Assembly (NCBI GenBank): GCA_910588435.1
Contig: CAJUPL010000006.1
Coordinates: 17,613 to 81,612 of the forward strand
Origin: an uncultured Eggerthellaceae bacterium
GTDB taxonomy: Bacteria > Actinomycetota > Coriobacteriia > Coriobacteriales > Eggerthellaceae
Reading direction: 5' to 3'
Length of the DNA: 64,000 bases
The notes beneath the pieces were generated by a model, which saw nothing but the letters and a program-made list of their open reading frames with translations, did not search any database and had not been told where the DNA came from. Of this stretch, positions 43,026 to 51,684 are shown one piece after another (the first letter of the stretch is position 1; every line of letters begins with the position of its first letter). A program made the translations under genes and the position numbers.

Positions 43026-43121
43026 TCACGCTCCCCTCAGGACATGCGCATGCGGCACTGCAACATGGGGGAGATTATACGATAGGCTATGGCAGGCAAG
43101 ACACGAACGATCGGAGGCATC

Positions 43122-43583
43122 ATGGGTTGCTATGAACGCGAACAACAGCTGATAGCTGAGGGCAAGGCAAAGCGCGGACAGGCGGCGCTTGACTACTTCG
43201 CTGAGCTTGATGCGGCTGTGTCTGAGGAGGCCACGCATCTGACGCACAGGCCAGACTATTCCAAGACGCTGTTCGCTCCCGAGAACGATGACATCTACCA
43301 GGAGTTCTGTCGGTTCATAGACCTGCCTGCCCCAAGGCATTTCGATGCGCTTGACGATCAGATGGAGATCGAAGGGTTCACCGCGCCAGAGATCTATCGC
43401 ACCATGATGGCTAGCAACGGGCGCCTTGTGGATGTCGACGGTGGCGCAGTGTACAACATGCTGGTCAAGCTGCGAACACAGCCGGAGATGGCCAAGCGAG
43501 TGCTTGACTTCAAGCCCACTTGCTATCAGAACGGCTGCGGCAAGTACGACGCCGCCTACGCCCGAGGAGAGTATGGGGAGTAG
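43122..43583 (+). CDS. Unknown conserved-looking cytoplasmic protein
   Basis: A 153-residue soluble protein, no signal or membrane segment, not recognised. It is acidic and mostly helical, with two Cys near the end (TCYQNGCGKYD) that could bind a metal or form a disulfide. Codon use resembles neighbouring genes and the frame has no competing ORF, so it is likely real. I start at ATG 43122 (GGAGG four bases upstream). An earlier in-frame ATG at 43089 is also possible. It diverges from the histidine kinase gene and ends before a long repeat cluster. Confidence 0.65.
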   Translation: MGCYEREQQLIAEGKAKRGQAALDYFAELDAAVSEEATHLTHRPDYSKTLFAPENDDIYQEFCRFIDLPAPRHFDALDDQMEIEGFTAPEIYRTMMASNGRLVDVDGGAVYNMLVKLRTQPEMAKRVLDFKPTCYQNGCGKYDAAYARGEYGE

Positions 43584-43589
43584 GGTTCC

Positions 43590-43625
43590 ACACGCAGAGG
43601 TGCGCACGTGAAGCGCGCATCTTCC
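43590..43625 (+). terminator. Hairpin related to the one at 11.89 kb
   Basis: GCAGAGGTGCGCACGTGAAG followed by CGCGCATCTTCCAAA. The same sequence with two changes occurs at 11886-11917. Pairing is weaker here. It lies just after the stop of the 43122 gene. Confidence 0.45.
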
Positions 43626-43702
43626 AAAGAGCATTTCGCGCGCTGTTGTTCAGGGCTGTTGCGGTGCGGCAAGCACTGTGAGATATGGGGCAACAACCCA
43701 AT

Positions 43703-43769
43703 ATATGACCCAAAACGTCAATGACATTGCGCATGGGGCAGTGTCATTGACCTGAGAGGTCATAATTAA
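43703..43769. repeat. Module A nested palindrome (copy 4, inverted loop)
   Basis: TATGACC, then GTCAATGACATT, loop GCGCATGGGGCAG, TGTCATTGACC, then GGTCATAATTA. The loop matches the reverse complement of copies 1 and 3, so this copy is flipped relative to the adjacent module B. Confidence 0.75.
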
Positions 43770-43785
43770 CTTGGAGCCGCCTCTT

Positions 43786-44065
43786 TTCCAGTGGGCGTTC
43801 GCATTGCGAACGCAGCTGTGCGCTAGCACAGCGTAATGAGGGTGATAACCCGAAATGCCCGGATTGTTGGTCTGCGCCAGGCTAGGTGACCTGACCTGAT
43901 GCTGACATCCGGGTGCTCTTGCCCTGTCGGGCAAGTTACGCATTGCTGGCGCAATGCTGCGGCTGCAATGCAGCCGCCCACAATTGGGGGAGGGTCAATG
44001 CTGCGTCTCCGATGGAGACGCCCACAAGAGGAGGATCAATGCTGCGGCTGCAATGCAGCCGCCTA
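43786..44065 (+). repeat. Module B with 5' extension and three terminal hairpins (copy 6)
   Basis: 5' stems GCGTTCGC-ATT-GCGAACGC and GCTGTGCGCTAGCACAGC, core 43847-43980, then two extra terminal units. Their stems are GCGGCTGC/GCAGCCGC, GCGTCTCC/GGAGACGC and again GCGGCTGC/GCAGCCGC. Each unit starts with CAATGCT and ends in GCCCAC or GCCTAC. Confidence 0.82.
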
Positions 44066-44084
44066 CCGCAGGGGAAGCGCTTCG

Positions 44085-44176
44085 CAAGGTGGCCGCCAAG
44101 GCCACTACTCATGAGCATGCTTGCATGGTCATGAGTTAAAGGCCGCAGTAAATGGAGCGGGTGCCTGCACCCGCGA
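44085..44176 (+). repeat. Module D leading into module E
   Basis: GGTGGCCGCCAAGGCCACTAC, variable stem CTCATGA...TCATGAG, GTTAAAGGCCG, then stem GCGGGTGC/GCACCCGC and GACACCGG, which joins directly to module E. Confidence 0.65.
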
Positions 44177-44433
44177 CACCGGACCGAGCGGAGCGAGGCC
44201 GAAGGATTCGGTAGGTTTGACAGGTGACGGCCTTTAGGTTCAGCCTTGAGCCGCCGAGTTTTCGGAGGGGTCCCGTTAGGGATCCCGACGAAAACGGCGA
44301 TGCCTCCCCTACTCACTGGCAGCGAAGCATGCGATGGCTGGTACCCGAGCGTTTCCGAAGGCAAGGGCGAATGTGGTATATCCAACCACATTCGACCGCC
44401 AGCCTGAGGCCTAGCGAGGGTGCCAGCCATCGC
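44177..44433 (+). repeat. Module E large structured element (copy 2)
   Basis: Same layout as copy 1 at about 95 percent identity by eye. The long-range stem is GCGATGGCTGGTACCC (44330-44345) with GGGTGCCAGCCATCGC (44418-44433), fifteen Watson-Crick pairs and one G-U on the plus strand. Confidence 0.82.
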
Positions 44434-44467
44434 ATGAGAGCAGGAAGGGTGATGAGGGTAGCAGCTC

Positions 44468-44597
44468 GGGGTGACCGGATTGGTGGTCTGCGCCAGGCTA
44501 GGTGACCTGACCTGATGCTGACATCCGGGTGCTCTTGCCCTGTCGGGCAAGTTACGCATTGCTGGCGCAATGCTGCGCTTGCAATGCAAGCGCCCAC
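44468..44597 (+). repeat. Module B (copy 7)
   Basis: Closing ACCGGAT with ATCCGGGT, stem CTTGCCC/GGGCAAG, GCATTGCTGGCGCAATGC, terminal GCGCTTGC-AAT-GCAAGCGC, tail CCCAC. Its 5' part is almost identical to copy 6, but the terminal stem is a different allele. Confidence 0.8.
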
Positions 44598-44611
44598 AAT
44601 TGGGGGGTAGC

Positions 44612-44945
44612 TGCTGGCAAGGTGGCCGATAGGCCACCAAGGCCGCTACAGATGCATGAGCGGCAAGCGAATGCAGCTGTTAAAGGCCGCTATGAAAGTG
44701 CATGGGCGCGCTCTTCGCCCATGCAGCATTTTTGGGGCAGCAATGGGGCCAGCGCTGCAGGTTGAACAGGTGGCCGATAGGCCACCAAGGCCGCTACTTT
44801 GCTTGTGCTTGCACATGCAAAGTTAAAGGCCGTAGTAAAAAGAGCGGGTGCTTGCACCCGCGACACCGGATTGTAGCAGCAAGGCTGCAGGTGCATCAGA
44901 TTGAGGGCCGCAATAAAATGCATGGGCGCGTTCTTCGCCCATGCA
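44612..44945. repeat. Chain of module D units with terminator hairpins
   Basis: Two GGTGGCCGATAGGCCACC stems, each followed by AAGGCCGCTAC, a variable hairpin and GTTAAAGGCCG. Terminator hairpins TGCATGGGCG/CGCCCATGCA occur at 44699-44725 (TTTTT at 44729-44733, plus strand) and 44919-44945 (AAAA before, so a U-run on the minus strand). Between them is a GCGGGTGC/GCACCCGC stem with GACACCGG but no module E after it. Confidence 0.65.
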
Positions 44946-44982
44946 GCATCTTGGGCCCGCAAGGGTGCAAGAGCGTCATGCA

Positions 44983-45015
44983 AGAAGAAACGGCCCGCAG
45001 GATTGCGGGCCGCAA
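44983..45015 (-). terminator. Rho-independent terminator of the first Mo-enzyme operon
   Basis: On the minus strand CGGCCCGC-aatcct-GCGGGCCG is followed by TTTCTTCTT. It is placed 24 bases after the stop of the 45039 gene. Confidence 0.75.
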
Positions 45016-45038
45016 GCTTCTTCAAGGCACCAGGGATG

Positions 45039-45578
45039 TCACCCTTGCGCTTTGGTAGGTGAAGCCTCTTGCTCCCACTCCTCCAAGATCACATTGCCTC
45101 GGTATTTGTAGATGCCATAGATCCCGAAGAATTCCATGTCCGCCAATGTGAACTTGCCGGCAACAGATGTCACGAACTCGGCGGCTTGCCTGTTGAAGGC
45201 GCCGTTCTTGAAAACGTACAGGTTCGCGATGTTGTCCCTGCTACCTGTTGGCGCAAGCACAACGCCTGACCCCATCTGGATGGGCAATCCATCCGTCTTC
45301 ATTCGCAGGTTCTGGACGAGGATATCAGGTTGGAAGAAGCGAAGCCAGTTCTTCCTGTAGAGCGTGGCTATCTCAGCCCATTCAAGCGTGTCCTTGAATG
45401 CAGGATCCTCATACACCGCGCAAAGGAACTCCTGAACGGTAGAGGCTGCGGCCAGCGCATCAGCATATTCTGGCTTGGCCTCATCCCCGGCGGTCATGTA
45501 CAAGGCGATCTTCTTCAGATGCGCCCGATTCCTCTCGGGCGCATTCGCGATCTGCTCGTTAAGCTCTCTGACATCCAT
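45039..45578 (-). CDS. Unknown protein of the first Mo-enzyme operon
   Basis: A 179-residue soluble protein, not recognised. The first half is helical (Ala, Glu, Leu rich), the second half mixed (NIANLYVFKNGAFNRQ, DMEFFGIYGIYKYRGN). There are no Cys motifs, so it is not an electron carrier. It is the third gene after the catalytic and ferredoxin subunits, 21 bases from the latter, so a chaperone or accessory role in that enzyme is likely by position. It does not show an evident TorD pattern. Confidence 0.65.
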   Translation of the reverse strand: MDVRELNEQIANAPERNRAHLKKIALYMTAGDEAKPEYADALAAASTVQEFLCAVYEDPAFKDTLEWAEIATLYRKNWLRFFQPDILVQNLRMKTDGLPIQMGSGVVLAPTGSRDNIANLYVFKNGAFNRQAAEFVTSVAGKFTLADMEFFGIYGIYKYRGNVILEEWEQEASPTKAQG

Positions 45579-45599
45579 CGTCGGTCTCCTATATGGCGG

Positions 45600-45962
45600 C
45601 TACTTTGAGCAAGGCGGGGCCCAGAGATATTGCTCTGGCTTCTCGTCAAGCTTCTTTGACAGCTCCTCAACGGTGCCGAACTCCATGCACTTCGCCTGGC
45701 AGTGGAACACGCAGCTTGGAAGCTTGCCATGCTCACGGCGGTCAGCGCAGAGGTCACAGAGCTTGGTGAATGACGGGATGTTGTCATACACATAGGAATC
45801 CGTAGGCTCGCCGTCTGCGGTGCGAACTGGCCATGGGCCGTTCGTCATCACCTTGACGCCCCACTGCTCAAGCGGGAACTCGTGTTCGGCTTGGCAGGCC
45901 ACCTCGCAGGAATAGCATCCCGTGCAGTATTGATAATCAACTAGGATAGCGTTACGTGACAT
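45600..45962 (-). CDS. Small ferredoxin-type subunit of Mo-enzyme 1
   Basis: A 120-residue Fe-S protein without export signal. Cysteines: CTGCYSCEVAC (residues 13-23), CDLC (about 69-72), CVFHCQAKC (about 82-90). This is a shortened DmsB-like fold that probably holds two clusters and passes electrons to the catalytic subunit encoded directly upstream, with which its start touches (stop and start adjoining at 45962). Such short partners accompany cytoplasmic Mo-enzymes in Eggerthellaceae. Confidence 0.85.
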   Translation of the reverse strand: MSRNAILVDYQYCTGCYSCEVACQAEHEFPLEQWGVKVMTNGPWPVRTADGEPTDSYVYDNIPSFTKLCDLCADRREHGKLPSCVFHCQAKCMEFGTVEELSKKLDEKPEQYLWAPPCSK

Positions 45963-48430
45963 TACAGGTCCTCCTCATTGCAGCGGTAGATCTTGCAGAG
46001 CGTGCACTTGAGGTCAGCGCCGAATCCGGTGCGGCCAGGCTTGTTCGCAAGAAGCTGATTGATGTTCGACTGACGGAATCCGTAGAGGTTCGGCTCAGCA
46101 CCGTCCTGCTCAGGGAACCACCAGCCATGCTGTGCTGCGATCTCCTTCTCAGATACCTCCCAGGTCACGCGTGCGCGCTGGCGGCAGCGTCCGCGGTGGT
46201 TCTCGATCCAGACCCAGTCGCCCTCTGAGATGTTGTGCTCAGCAGCCGTCTTCGGGTTGATCTGCACCCACGGATCAGGGGTGAGCTGGCGGAGGTAAGG
46301 GATCTGGCGGTGCTCAGAGTGGAAGAAGGAGGTGGTGCGGGCGCCCGTGATCATGATCAGCGGGTAGTCCTCATACAGGTCAGGCGTGGACACAGGGCCG
46401 ATGCCGGGCTCCTCGATGTATGGCAGCGGATCGTAGCCGTAAGCCTCGAAGAGCGTTGAGTAGAACTCGATGCGGCCAGTTGGCGTGTTGAAGCCTGGCT
46501 TGCCGTCGGGGCGCATGAGGCCCTTCTCATACTTCTTGTAGATGTACTTCTGATAGACAGGACCTTGCTCCATGAGCTCATGGAAGGTGAATCCAGACGG
46601 CTTCACGATCTCATCGTAGACCTCGTCCTCAGTCTCCCAAGGCCAAGTATGCTGCTTGCCCTCGGGACGGTTGATGGCCTTGTTGAACTCATCGTCGTTG
46701 TCGAAGTACTGCGCCAGACGGCGGTTGATCTCACAGTCAGAGAGAGCCTCGCCCTCAGCCGCGCAGCCGCCGGTGATGGCGGAGAGGAAGTAATAGTGCG
46801 CGCGAACGGAGTGCTTCTCAGCCCATGTCTGCACAGGTAGCACGATGTCAGCGGAAGACTGGATGGTCGGCGTCATGAAGATGTCGCATGCAGCGATGAA
46901 CTCTGGCTTCTTCATGGCCTTGTACCAGCGCTCGGTCTCGCAGCTCATGCAGGCGATGCCGTTGGATGTCTGGATCCAGACGCCCTTCACGCCGCCCGCT
47001 TCGCAAACCTCAAGGCACATGTCAGGCATGGCTTGCGTGAGGCCGTAGCGATACATTGGGTACTCTTTCCAACCAACGCGCTTCTTCTGGGTCTCCTCAT
47101 CAATGAGGTCATAGATGCCCCAAGCGCCAGCGGAGGGCTGGTCAACGCCCATGGGAGCTGCGGTGTAGCACATGCCGCCAGGAATATCTAGGTTGCCGGT
47201 GATGGTCCAGAGAGCGGCGATGGCAGCAGCGCAAGGAGTGCCCTGTGACTGCATGTCAACTGCCAGGCCCCAGACGATGTTCGCGGGGTGCGCCTTCGCG
47301 AACATGCGCGCAGCCTCGATGATCTTCTCCTTGGGAACCCAGGTCATCTCTGCAACCTGGTCCAGGGATTGCTCTTGCGCACGAGCCGCAAGCTCTTCGA
47401 AGCCATACGTCCACTTCTCAACGAACTCATGGTCATACAGGTCCTCGTCGATGATGACCTTGATCATGCCAAGAGCGAGCGCGGTGTCAGTGCCGGGGCG
47501 CAGCATCAGATGGATGTCAGCGTGCGCAGCAAGCCAAGTGACGCGCGGTTCAACGGAGATCAGCTTGCAGCCAAGCTTCATGGCATCCGTCACCCAGTGA
47601 CCCATGAAGAAGTCAGGGTTGGAGATGGTGGGGTTGCAGCCCCAGACGATGGTGCACTCTGGGCAGACCCACTCTGGATCGTCATAGCGAAGGGCTGAGA
47701 ACTGGGAGAAGTCCGCGATGAGCATGCCGCCATAGGTCATGATCATGAGCGACAGACGCGGCAGATAGCATGCCGTGCCAGACAGGAAGCCGTACTCATT
47801 GGGTGAGCCCATGGTGTTCGCCATGCGGCCAACCTGCCACTGGTTGTCACGGGCGGTGCCGCGCAGGCAGTGGATGGAATCTCCGCCATAGGTCATGGCG
47901 ATGCGACGGAACTCCTTGTAGCAGGTCTCCAGCGCCTCGTCCCAGCTGATGCGCTCCCACTTGTTCTCTCCGCGCTCGCCAGCGCGCTTCATGGGGTACA
48001 GGATGCGGTCAGGATGGAACTCTACCTGCTTGAACGCCAAGCAGCGCGGGCAGAGCGCGCCGCGGTTGTATGGGTCGTCCGGGTCACCTTCGCACTTGAT
48101 GAAGCGGCCGGTCTCAGGGTCTGAGTACACCAGCACGCCGCAACCCTCGTGGCAACCTGGCGCAGACCAGACGGAAGTGCGCGTGACCAGCATGCCATCT
48201 TCCATGTACTGCCACTCACCCGGATGCTTCCAGTCCTGCATCTCCGGGCGCTCGCCAGCGCCGAAGTTGAACTGGTTCTCCTCTTTGGTGGTCCCGATGT
48301 CGTCCTTGTCCTTCTCAAGGATTGACTCTTCCTTGCGATCGTGGGCGTTCGGACCGTCCCCCTTGCTGTAGTCCCACTCGGAATCTTCTCGCTGGACAGC
48401 CTTCGGGCTATCCATCTTGAATTCCTCCAT
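45962..48430 (-). CDS. Molybdopterin-dependent oxidoreductase, catalytic subunit 1
   Basis: An 822-residue DMSO-reductase-family enzyme, no Tat signal, so cytoplasmic. N-terminal [4Fe-4S] site: CHEGC plus CEGD...LCPRC (about 65-105). Then the MopB domain with a likely Mo/W-ligand Cys in SGTACYLPR (about 190), IVWGCNPTISNPDFFMGHW and ITGNLDIPGG, and the C-terminal cofactor-closing domain (WVQINPKTAAEHNISEGDWVWIEN). The type resembles acetylene-hydratase/transhydroxylase-like and catechol-dehydroxylase-like enzymes of gut Actinobacteria. The substrate cannot be told. Start ATG 48430 with AGGAGAGGCC upstream. Confidence 0.9.
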   Translation of the reverse strand: MEEFKMDSPKAVQREDSEWDYSKGDGPNAHDRKEESILEKDKDDIGTTKEENQFNFGAGERPEMQDWKHPGEWQYMEDGMLVTRTSVWSAPGCHEGCGVLVYSDPETGRFIKCEGDPDDPYNRGALCPRCLAFKQVEFHPDRILYPMKRAGERGENKWERISWDEALETCYKEFRRIAMTYGGDSIHCLRGTARDNQWQVGRMANTMGSPNEYGFLSGTACYLPRLSLMIMTYGGMLIADFSQFSALRYDDPEWVCPECTIVWGCNPTISNPDFFMGHWVTDAMKLGCKLISVEPRVTWLAAHADIHLMLRPGTDTALALGMIKVIIDEDLYDHEFVEKWTYGFEELAARAQEQSLDQVAEMTWVPKEKIIEAARMFAKAHPANIVWGLAVDMQSQGTPCAAAIAALWTITGNLDIPGGMCYTAAPMGVDQPSAGAWGIYDLIDEETQKKRVGWKEYPMYRYGLTQAMPDMCLEVCEAGGVKGVWIQTSNGIACMSCETERWYKAMKKPEFIAACDIFMTPTIQSSADIVLPVQTWAEKHSVRAHYYFLSAITGGCAAEGEALSDCEINRRLAQYFDNDDEFNKAINRPEGKQHTWPWETEDEVYDEIVKPSGFTFHELMEQGPVYQKYIYKKYEKGLMRPDGKPGFNTPTGRIEFYSTLFEAYGYDPLPYIEEPGIGPVSTPDLYEDYPLIMITGARTTSFFHSEHRQIPYLRQLTPDPWVQINPKTAAEHNISEGDWVWIENHRGRCRQRARVTWEVSEKEIAAQHGWWFPEQDGAEPNLYGFRQSNINQLLANKPGRTGFGADLKCTLCKIYRCNEEDL

Positions 48431-48642
48431 GGCCTCTCCTCTCACGTCTTGCTCCCCGCCGCGTGCGGTTCGCTTACCTATGAGGGAGGCGATCGGATTC
48501 GATTACTCTCAAGTCAGAACAGGGGTTTGATCATGGACGTGCAAGTATCTTCCTTGCCGCCCCTACCTCCCTTACAGGGCATGACGTGAGTTAAGCATCC
48601 GATGCGGGCCGAAGGTGGCACGATGAGTATGCAAAATCAGGA

Positions 48643-48676
48643 TTCATCATTCTGGTATTAGGCGCTGACCTGGGGG
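48643..48676. promoter_or_regulatory. Conserved motif upstream of Mo-enzyme operon 1
   Basis: This 34-base stretch contains TCATCATTCTGGTATTAGG and TGACCTGGG. It matches 29 of 34 bases of 60117-60150, upstream of Mo-enzyme operon 2. It lies about 213 bases before the ATG, just after the sirtuin gene. On the minus strand it contains TAATAC, a possible -10. Confidence 0.55.
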
Positions 48677-48689
48677 TTTGCGAAATGGG

Positions 48690-49592
48690 TCATTCTTTGG
48701 CCACGTCCGCCAGCACACGGGCGATGTCTGCATCCAGCAGGATAGACCTGTCCTCTATCTGCTTGGGTGCGCATGCCTCGCCCATGTTCACGCACGCATA
48801 GGTTGCTTCCTCATTCGCGCTCACCGCTTCCCAGAACGGGTACTTGATGATCACTGGCGTGTTGCCGCCAACCCCTAGCTCTAGGTAGAGCATCTTCTGC
48901 CCTTCGTGCCTCCTGCAGAAATCCTCGTACCGGGCATTGGCTGCATACCAACCCTCATCTTGCACGAAGCGCCCATCTGCGCGCAGGTTCGTGGTCATAG
49001 GCTCTCCGCATCTGGGGCATCTGGGGATCAGCTCAGACGGGATGCGCATCCCCTCTTGCGCGTCCATCATGGCGCGGACGGCCTCTTCGTTGTCATACGT
49101 CTCTTGGCTGCATGGCACGCTGCATTGGAACAGGCCGTAGTCCCCTTGCGTGTAGAACAAGCGCTCTTTGCTGAAGCCCGCAAGCTGGAACTGATGGTCC
49201 ACGTTCGTGGTGATCACGAAGTAGTCCTTGTCCTTGACCAGCTGAAGGAGGTCCTTGTAAGGCGCGCCGGCCTCTATGTCATAGCGGTTGTAATAGATGT
49301 GCCGCGCCCACCAAGCCCAGAAGGTCTCCTCGTCCGGGAAGGGATAGAAGCCCCCAGAATAGATGTCAGTGATGCCGAAGCGGTCTCTGAAATCTGAGAA
49401 GTACCTGTCAAAGCGCGGGCCTGAGTAAGTGAGCCCAGCAGCCGTTGACATGCCGGCACCAGCACCTATCAGCACAGCATCTGCTTCCTGCAGGGCATTT
49501 CGCAGGCGGCGTATGCCAAGCTCTGTCTCTTCAGCGCCGCCCTCTGCGCAGACGAGGCCGCCGCGCAGCATGCTAAGCAGAGAATATGTCAT
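48690..49592 (-). CDS. Class M sirtuin (SirTM-like)
   Basis: A 300-residue Sir2-family protein: NAD-binding GAGAGMSTAAGL (about residue 40), catalytic-loop TTNVDHQFQ (about 130) and a four-Cys zinc site (CSVPC and CPRCGEPM). The TTNVDHQF form and the adjacent macrodomain gene mark the macrodomain-linked sirtuins, which transfer ADP-ribose to a protein lysine/lipoyl carrier. Start ATG 49592 (GAGAGG seven bases upstream) overlaps the macrodomain gene by 20 bases. The usual partners, a GcvH-like carrier and lipoate ligase, are not in this window. Confidence 0.87.
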   Translation of the reverse strand: MTYSLLSMLRGGLVCAEGGAEETELGIRRLRNALQEADAVLIGAGAGMSTAAGLTYSGPRFDRYFSDFRDRFGITDIYSGGFYPFPDEETFWAWWARHIYYNRYDIEAGAPYKDLLQLVKDKDYFVITTNVDHQFQLAGFSKERLFYTQGDYGLFQCSVPCSQETYDNEEAVRAMMDAQEGMRIPSELIPRCPRCGEPMTTNLRADGRFVQDEGWYAANARYEDFCRRHEGQKMLYLELGVGGNTPVIIKYPFWEAVSANEEATYACVNMGEACAPKQIEDRSILLDADIARVLADVAKE

Positions 49593-50370
49593 GGTAGATC
49601 CTCTCATCTTCGCTTGTGAACACATTGAATATGACGTGCATGGAAGACGCATTCTCATCAAGCCACTTGCGAACGGTCCTCACTGCAATGTCAGCCGCCT
49701 CCTTCTGCGGGAAGCCGAACACGCCCGTGCTGATGCAGCAGAACGCTATGGATGAGCAACCCGCCTTGGCTGCGGCTTCAAGGCAGCTAACGTAGCTTTG
49801 GGCCAGCAGCTCCTCATCCTGGCGCGTGACCACGCCGTTCGCGATGGGGCCCACGGTGTGGATCACCATGCGCGATGGAAGGTTGAACGCCTCTGTCACC
49901 TTCGCCTGACCGGTGGGCTCATCATGTCCTTGCGCTTGCATGATCTTCGCGCACGCTTGGCGCAGCTGGATCCCAGCGAACGTGTGGATGGCGTTGTCGA
50001 TGCAATAGTGCCCTGGCACCCAGCATCCCAGCATCTGGCTATTCGCCGCGTTCACTATGGCGTCCGCCTCAAGCGTTGTTATGTCTCCGCGCCAAAGGGA
50101 GATGCGCTCGTCAGTTGGCACGCGGTCCAGGTCAGAAGCGTGCGTGATGCCTGCATCCGCGATCTTGCTCTTGAGCATCTCATCTTGCAGGGGCAAGAAC
50201 CCTTTCGGTGCTGGGATGGGTTCGCGCGTGTTCACCAGTGCGCGGAACGCTTCGAACAGACGCGCCTCATCAGGGCTTGCGCCTGCTGCTTGAGCTACAT
50301 CCGTGCCCTTGCCGTAGCGCTCTTCTAGCAGCATGCCCACAAGCGCTTCAAGCTCTGCTATCCGGTCCAT
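49573..50370 (-). CDS. Zinc-type macrodomain ADP-ribosyl hydrolase
   Basis: A 265-residue protein: an N-terminal helical part of about 85 residues, then a macrodomain (ISLWRGDITTLEADAIVNAANSQMLGC). The segment GCWVPGHYCIDNAIH has the Cys-His-Cys zinc site of sirtuin-linked macrodomains that remove ADP-ribose. The phosphate loop is FCCISTGVFGFP. It is the first gene of a two-gene operon with the sirtuin, forming a writer-eraser pair. Start ATG 50370 with AAGGAGG upstream. Confidence 0.9.
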   Translation of the reverse strand: MDRIAELEALVGMLLEERYGKGTDVAQAAGASPDEARLFEAFRALVNTREPIPAPKGFLPLQDEMLKSKIADAGITHASDLDRVPTDERISLWRGDITTLEADAIVNAANSQMLGCWVPGHYCIDNAIHTFAGIQLRQACAKIMQAQGHDEPTGQAKVTEAFNLPSRMVIHTVGPIANGVVTRQDEELLAQSYVSCLEAAAKAGCSSIAFCCISTGVFGFPQKEAADIAVRTVRKWLDENASSMHVIFNVFTSEDERIYHDIFSA

Positions 50371-50487
50371 GCAAGCCTCCTTTTGTCTCATTCGGCTTTG
50401 AGCATAGCTTGATGCAGACATTCAGGGAAGTAGGCACCTTTTGGAAACCATGGGCTCCTTGACTGATTCGTTGATCGCGCGGCGCTG

Positions 50488-50853
50488 TCACTCTTCGCGT
50501 GCTAGGGCGCGATACCCTTCTCCCCATTGCCAGAGCGCCTCGATCACTGGCTTCAGCGTCTGGCCAAGCTCTGTGAGCGAATACTCCACATGAGGCGGGA
50601 CCTCCGCATACACGCGACGAAGGACGATCCCGTGATCCTCCAGATCGCGCAGGTTGGCAGTGAGCACCTTCTGGGATATGCCGTTGACTGACCTTCGAAG
50701 ATCACCAAAGCGCATGTGCCCGTTCATCATGAGGTCTCGCAGGATCATCAGGCGCCACTTGCTCCCGATGAGAGACGCAGACGTCTCAAGCGGGCACTGC
50801 GGCAGATCTGAGAGAGCGGGCGCTTCATCATTGCGATATTCCGTGTAGTTCAT
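50488..50853 (-). CDS. HxlR-family transcriptional regulator
   Basis: A 121-residue winged-helix regulator of the HxlR type: CPLETSASLIGSKWRLMILRDLM, then MRFGDLRRSVNGISQKVLTANLRDLEDHGIV and the wing RRVYAEVPPHVEYSLTELG. Members respond to electrophiles or redox state and often carry a Cys near the N-terminus, here in LPQCPLET. It diverges from the NAD(P)-binding gene, which is the likely target. Confidence 0.92.
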   Translation of the reverse strand: MNYTEYRNDEAPALSDLPQCPLETSASLIGSKWRLMILRDLMMNGHMRFGDLRRSVNGISQKVLTANLRDLEDHGIVLRRVYAEVPPHVEYSLTELGQTLKPVIEALWQWGEGYRALAREE

Positions 50854-50937
50854 CGTGCTCTGCCTTTCAGCTTGGTAACGCATTGCATGAGAACGAGGCT
50901 CTCACCTTGATGGTTTCCTTTTGGGAGGTAGTGAACT

Positions 50938-50955
50938 TGAAAGTGCTTACTTTCA
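50938..50955. promoter_or_regulatory. HxlR operator candidate
   Basis: TGAAAG-tgctta-CTTTCA, perfect 6-bp arms, in the divergent gap between the regulator and its neighbour. Confidence 0.5.
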
Positions 50956-51031
50956 TATCAACTCTAGCACACCTAGCATAGGCGCTGTCAATGAAGGCAA
51001 GTTCGAACACGGAAGCAAAGGAGAGCAGAAC

Positions 51032-51670
51032 ATGAAGATCGCAGTTGTTGCAGCCAATGGCAGGGTAGGCAAGCTCATCGCGGAAGAGGCCGTGAAGCGT
51101 GGGAACGACGTGACGGCCATCGTTCGCAGCCAGAACAAGACGGATGCTCAGCATGAGGTGATCAAGGACATCTTCGATATCCAGCCTGAGGACCTGAAGG
51201 GCTATGACGTGGTCATAGACGCGTTCGGAGCTTGGGAGCCGGAGAAGCTGGACCAGCACACCGCATCATTGATGCATCTGGCAGATGCCATGTCCGGAAG
51301 CCCGGAGCGATTGCTGGTGGTTGGCGGCGCTGGCTCTCTGTTCGTGGACCCAGAGCACAAGACCATGCTGATCGAGACGCCTGACTTCCCGGATCAGTTC
51401 AAGCCGCTGGCTCAGGCTCAGGTGGATGAGCTGGCAGAGCTTCGCAAGCGCGATGACGTGAACTGGACGTTCCTCTCCCCTGCCGCTGACTTCCAGGCAG
51501 ACGGTAAGCGCACCGGCTCATACATCCTGGCGGGCGAGGAGCTCACGCCCAACGCGCAAGGTGACTCGGTCATCAGCTACGCTGACTACGCCATCGCCAT
51601 GGTTGACGAAGCCGAGCGCACCGGCTCTGACGCTCACGTAAAGGAGCGCATCAGCGTCGTCAGCAAGTAA
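51032..51670 (+). CDS. NAD(P)-binding Rossmann protein (NmrA/YwnB-like)
   Basis: A 212-residue cytoplasmic protein. The dinucleotide loop is VVAANGRVGKLIAEEAVKRG, followed by VTAIVRS. The extended SDR-like/NmrA fold continues with VVGGAGSLFVDP and WTFLSPAADF. Proteins of this group beside HxlR regulators are induced by quinones or other electrophiles. The reaction is unknown. ATG 51032 starts at the conserved first strand. The upstream open frame contains the HxlR operator. Confidence 0.88.
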   Translation: MKIAVVAANGRVGKLIAEEAVKRGNDVTAIVRSQNKTDAQHEVIKDIFDIQPEDLKGYDVVIDAFGAWEPEKLDQHTASLMHLADAMSGSPERLLVVGGAGSLFVDPEHKTMLIETPDFPDQFKPLAQAQVDELAELRKRDDVNWTFLSPAADFQADGKRTGSYILAGEELTPNAQGDSVISYADYAIAMVDEAERTGSDAHVKERISVVSK

Positions 51671-51684
51671 ATCCACCTCTTCCT

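Noticed and set aside
43936..44640. Long open frames inside repeat clusters (also at 33035-33571, 33454-33915, 52025-52378, 63623-63994)
   Set aside because: They consist of translated hairpin modules, repeat the same peptides (LRQQCVT, PEDVSI-like) in several clusters, and have no ribosome sites. They are shadows of structured repeats.
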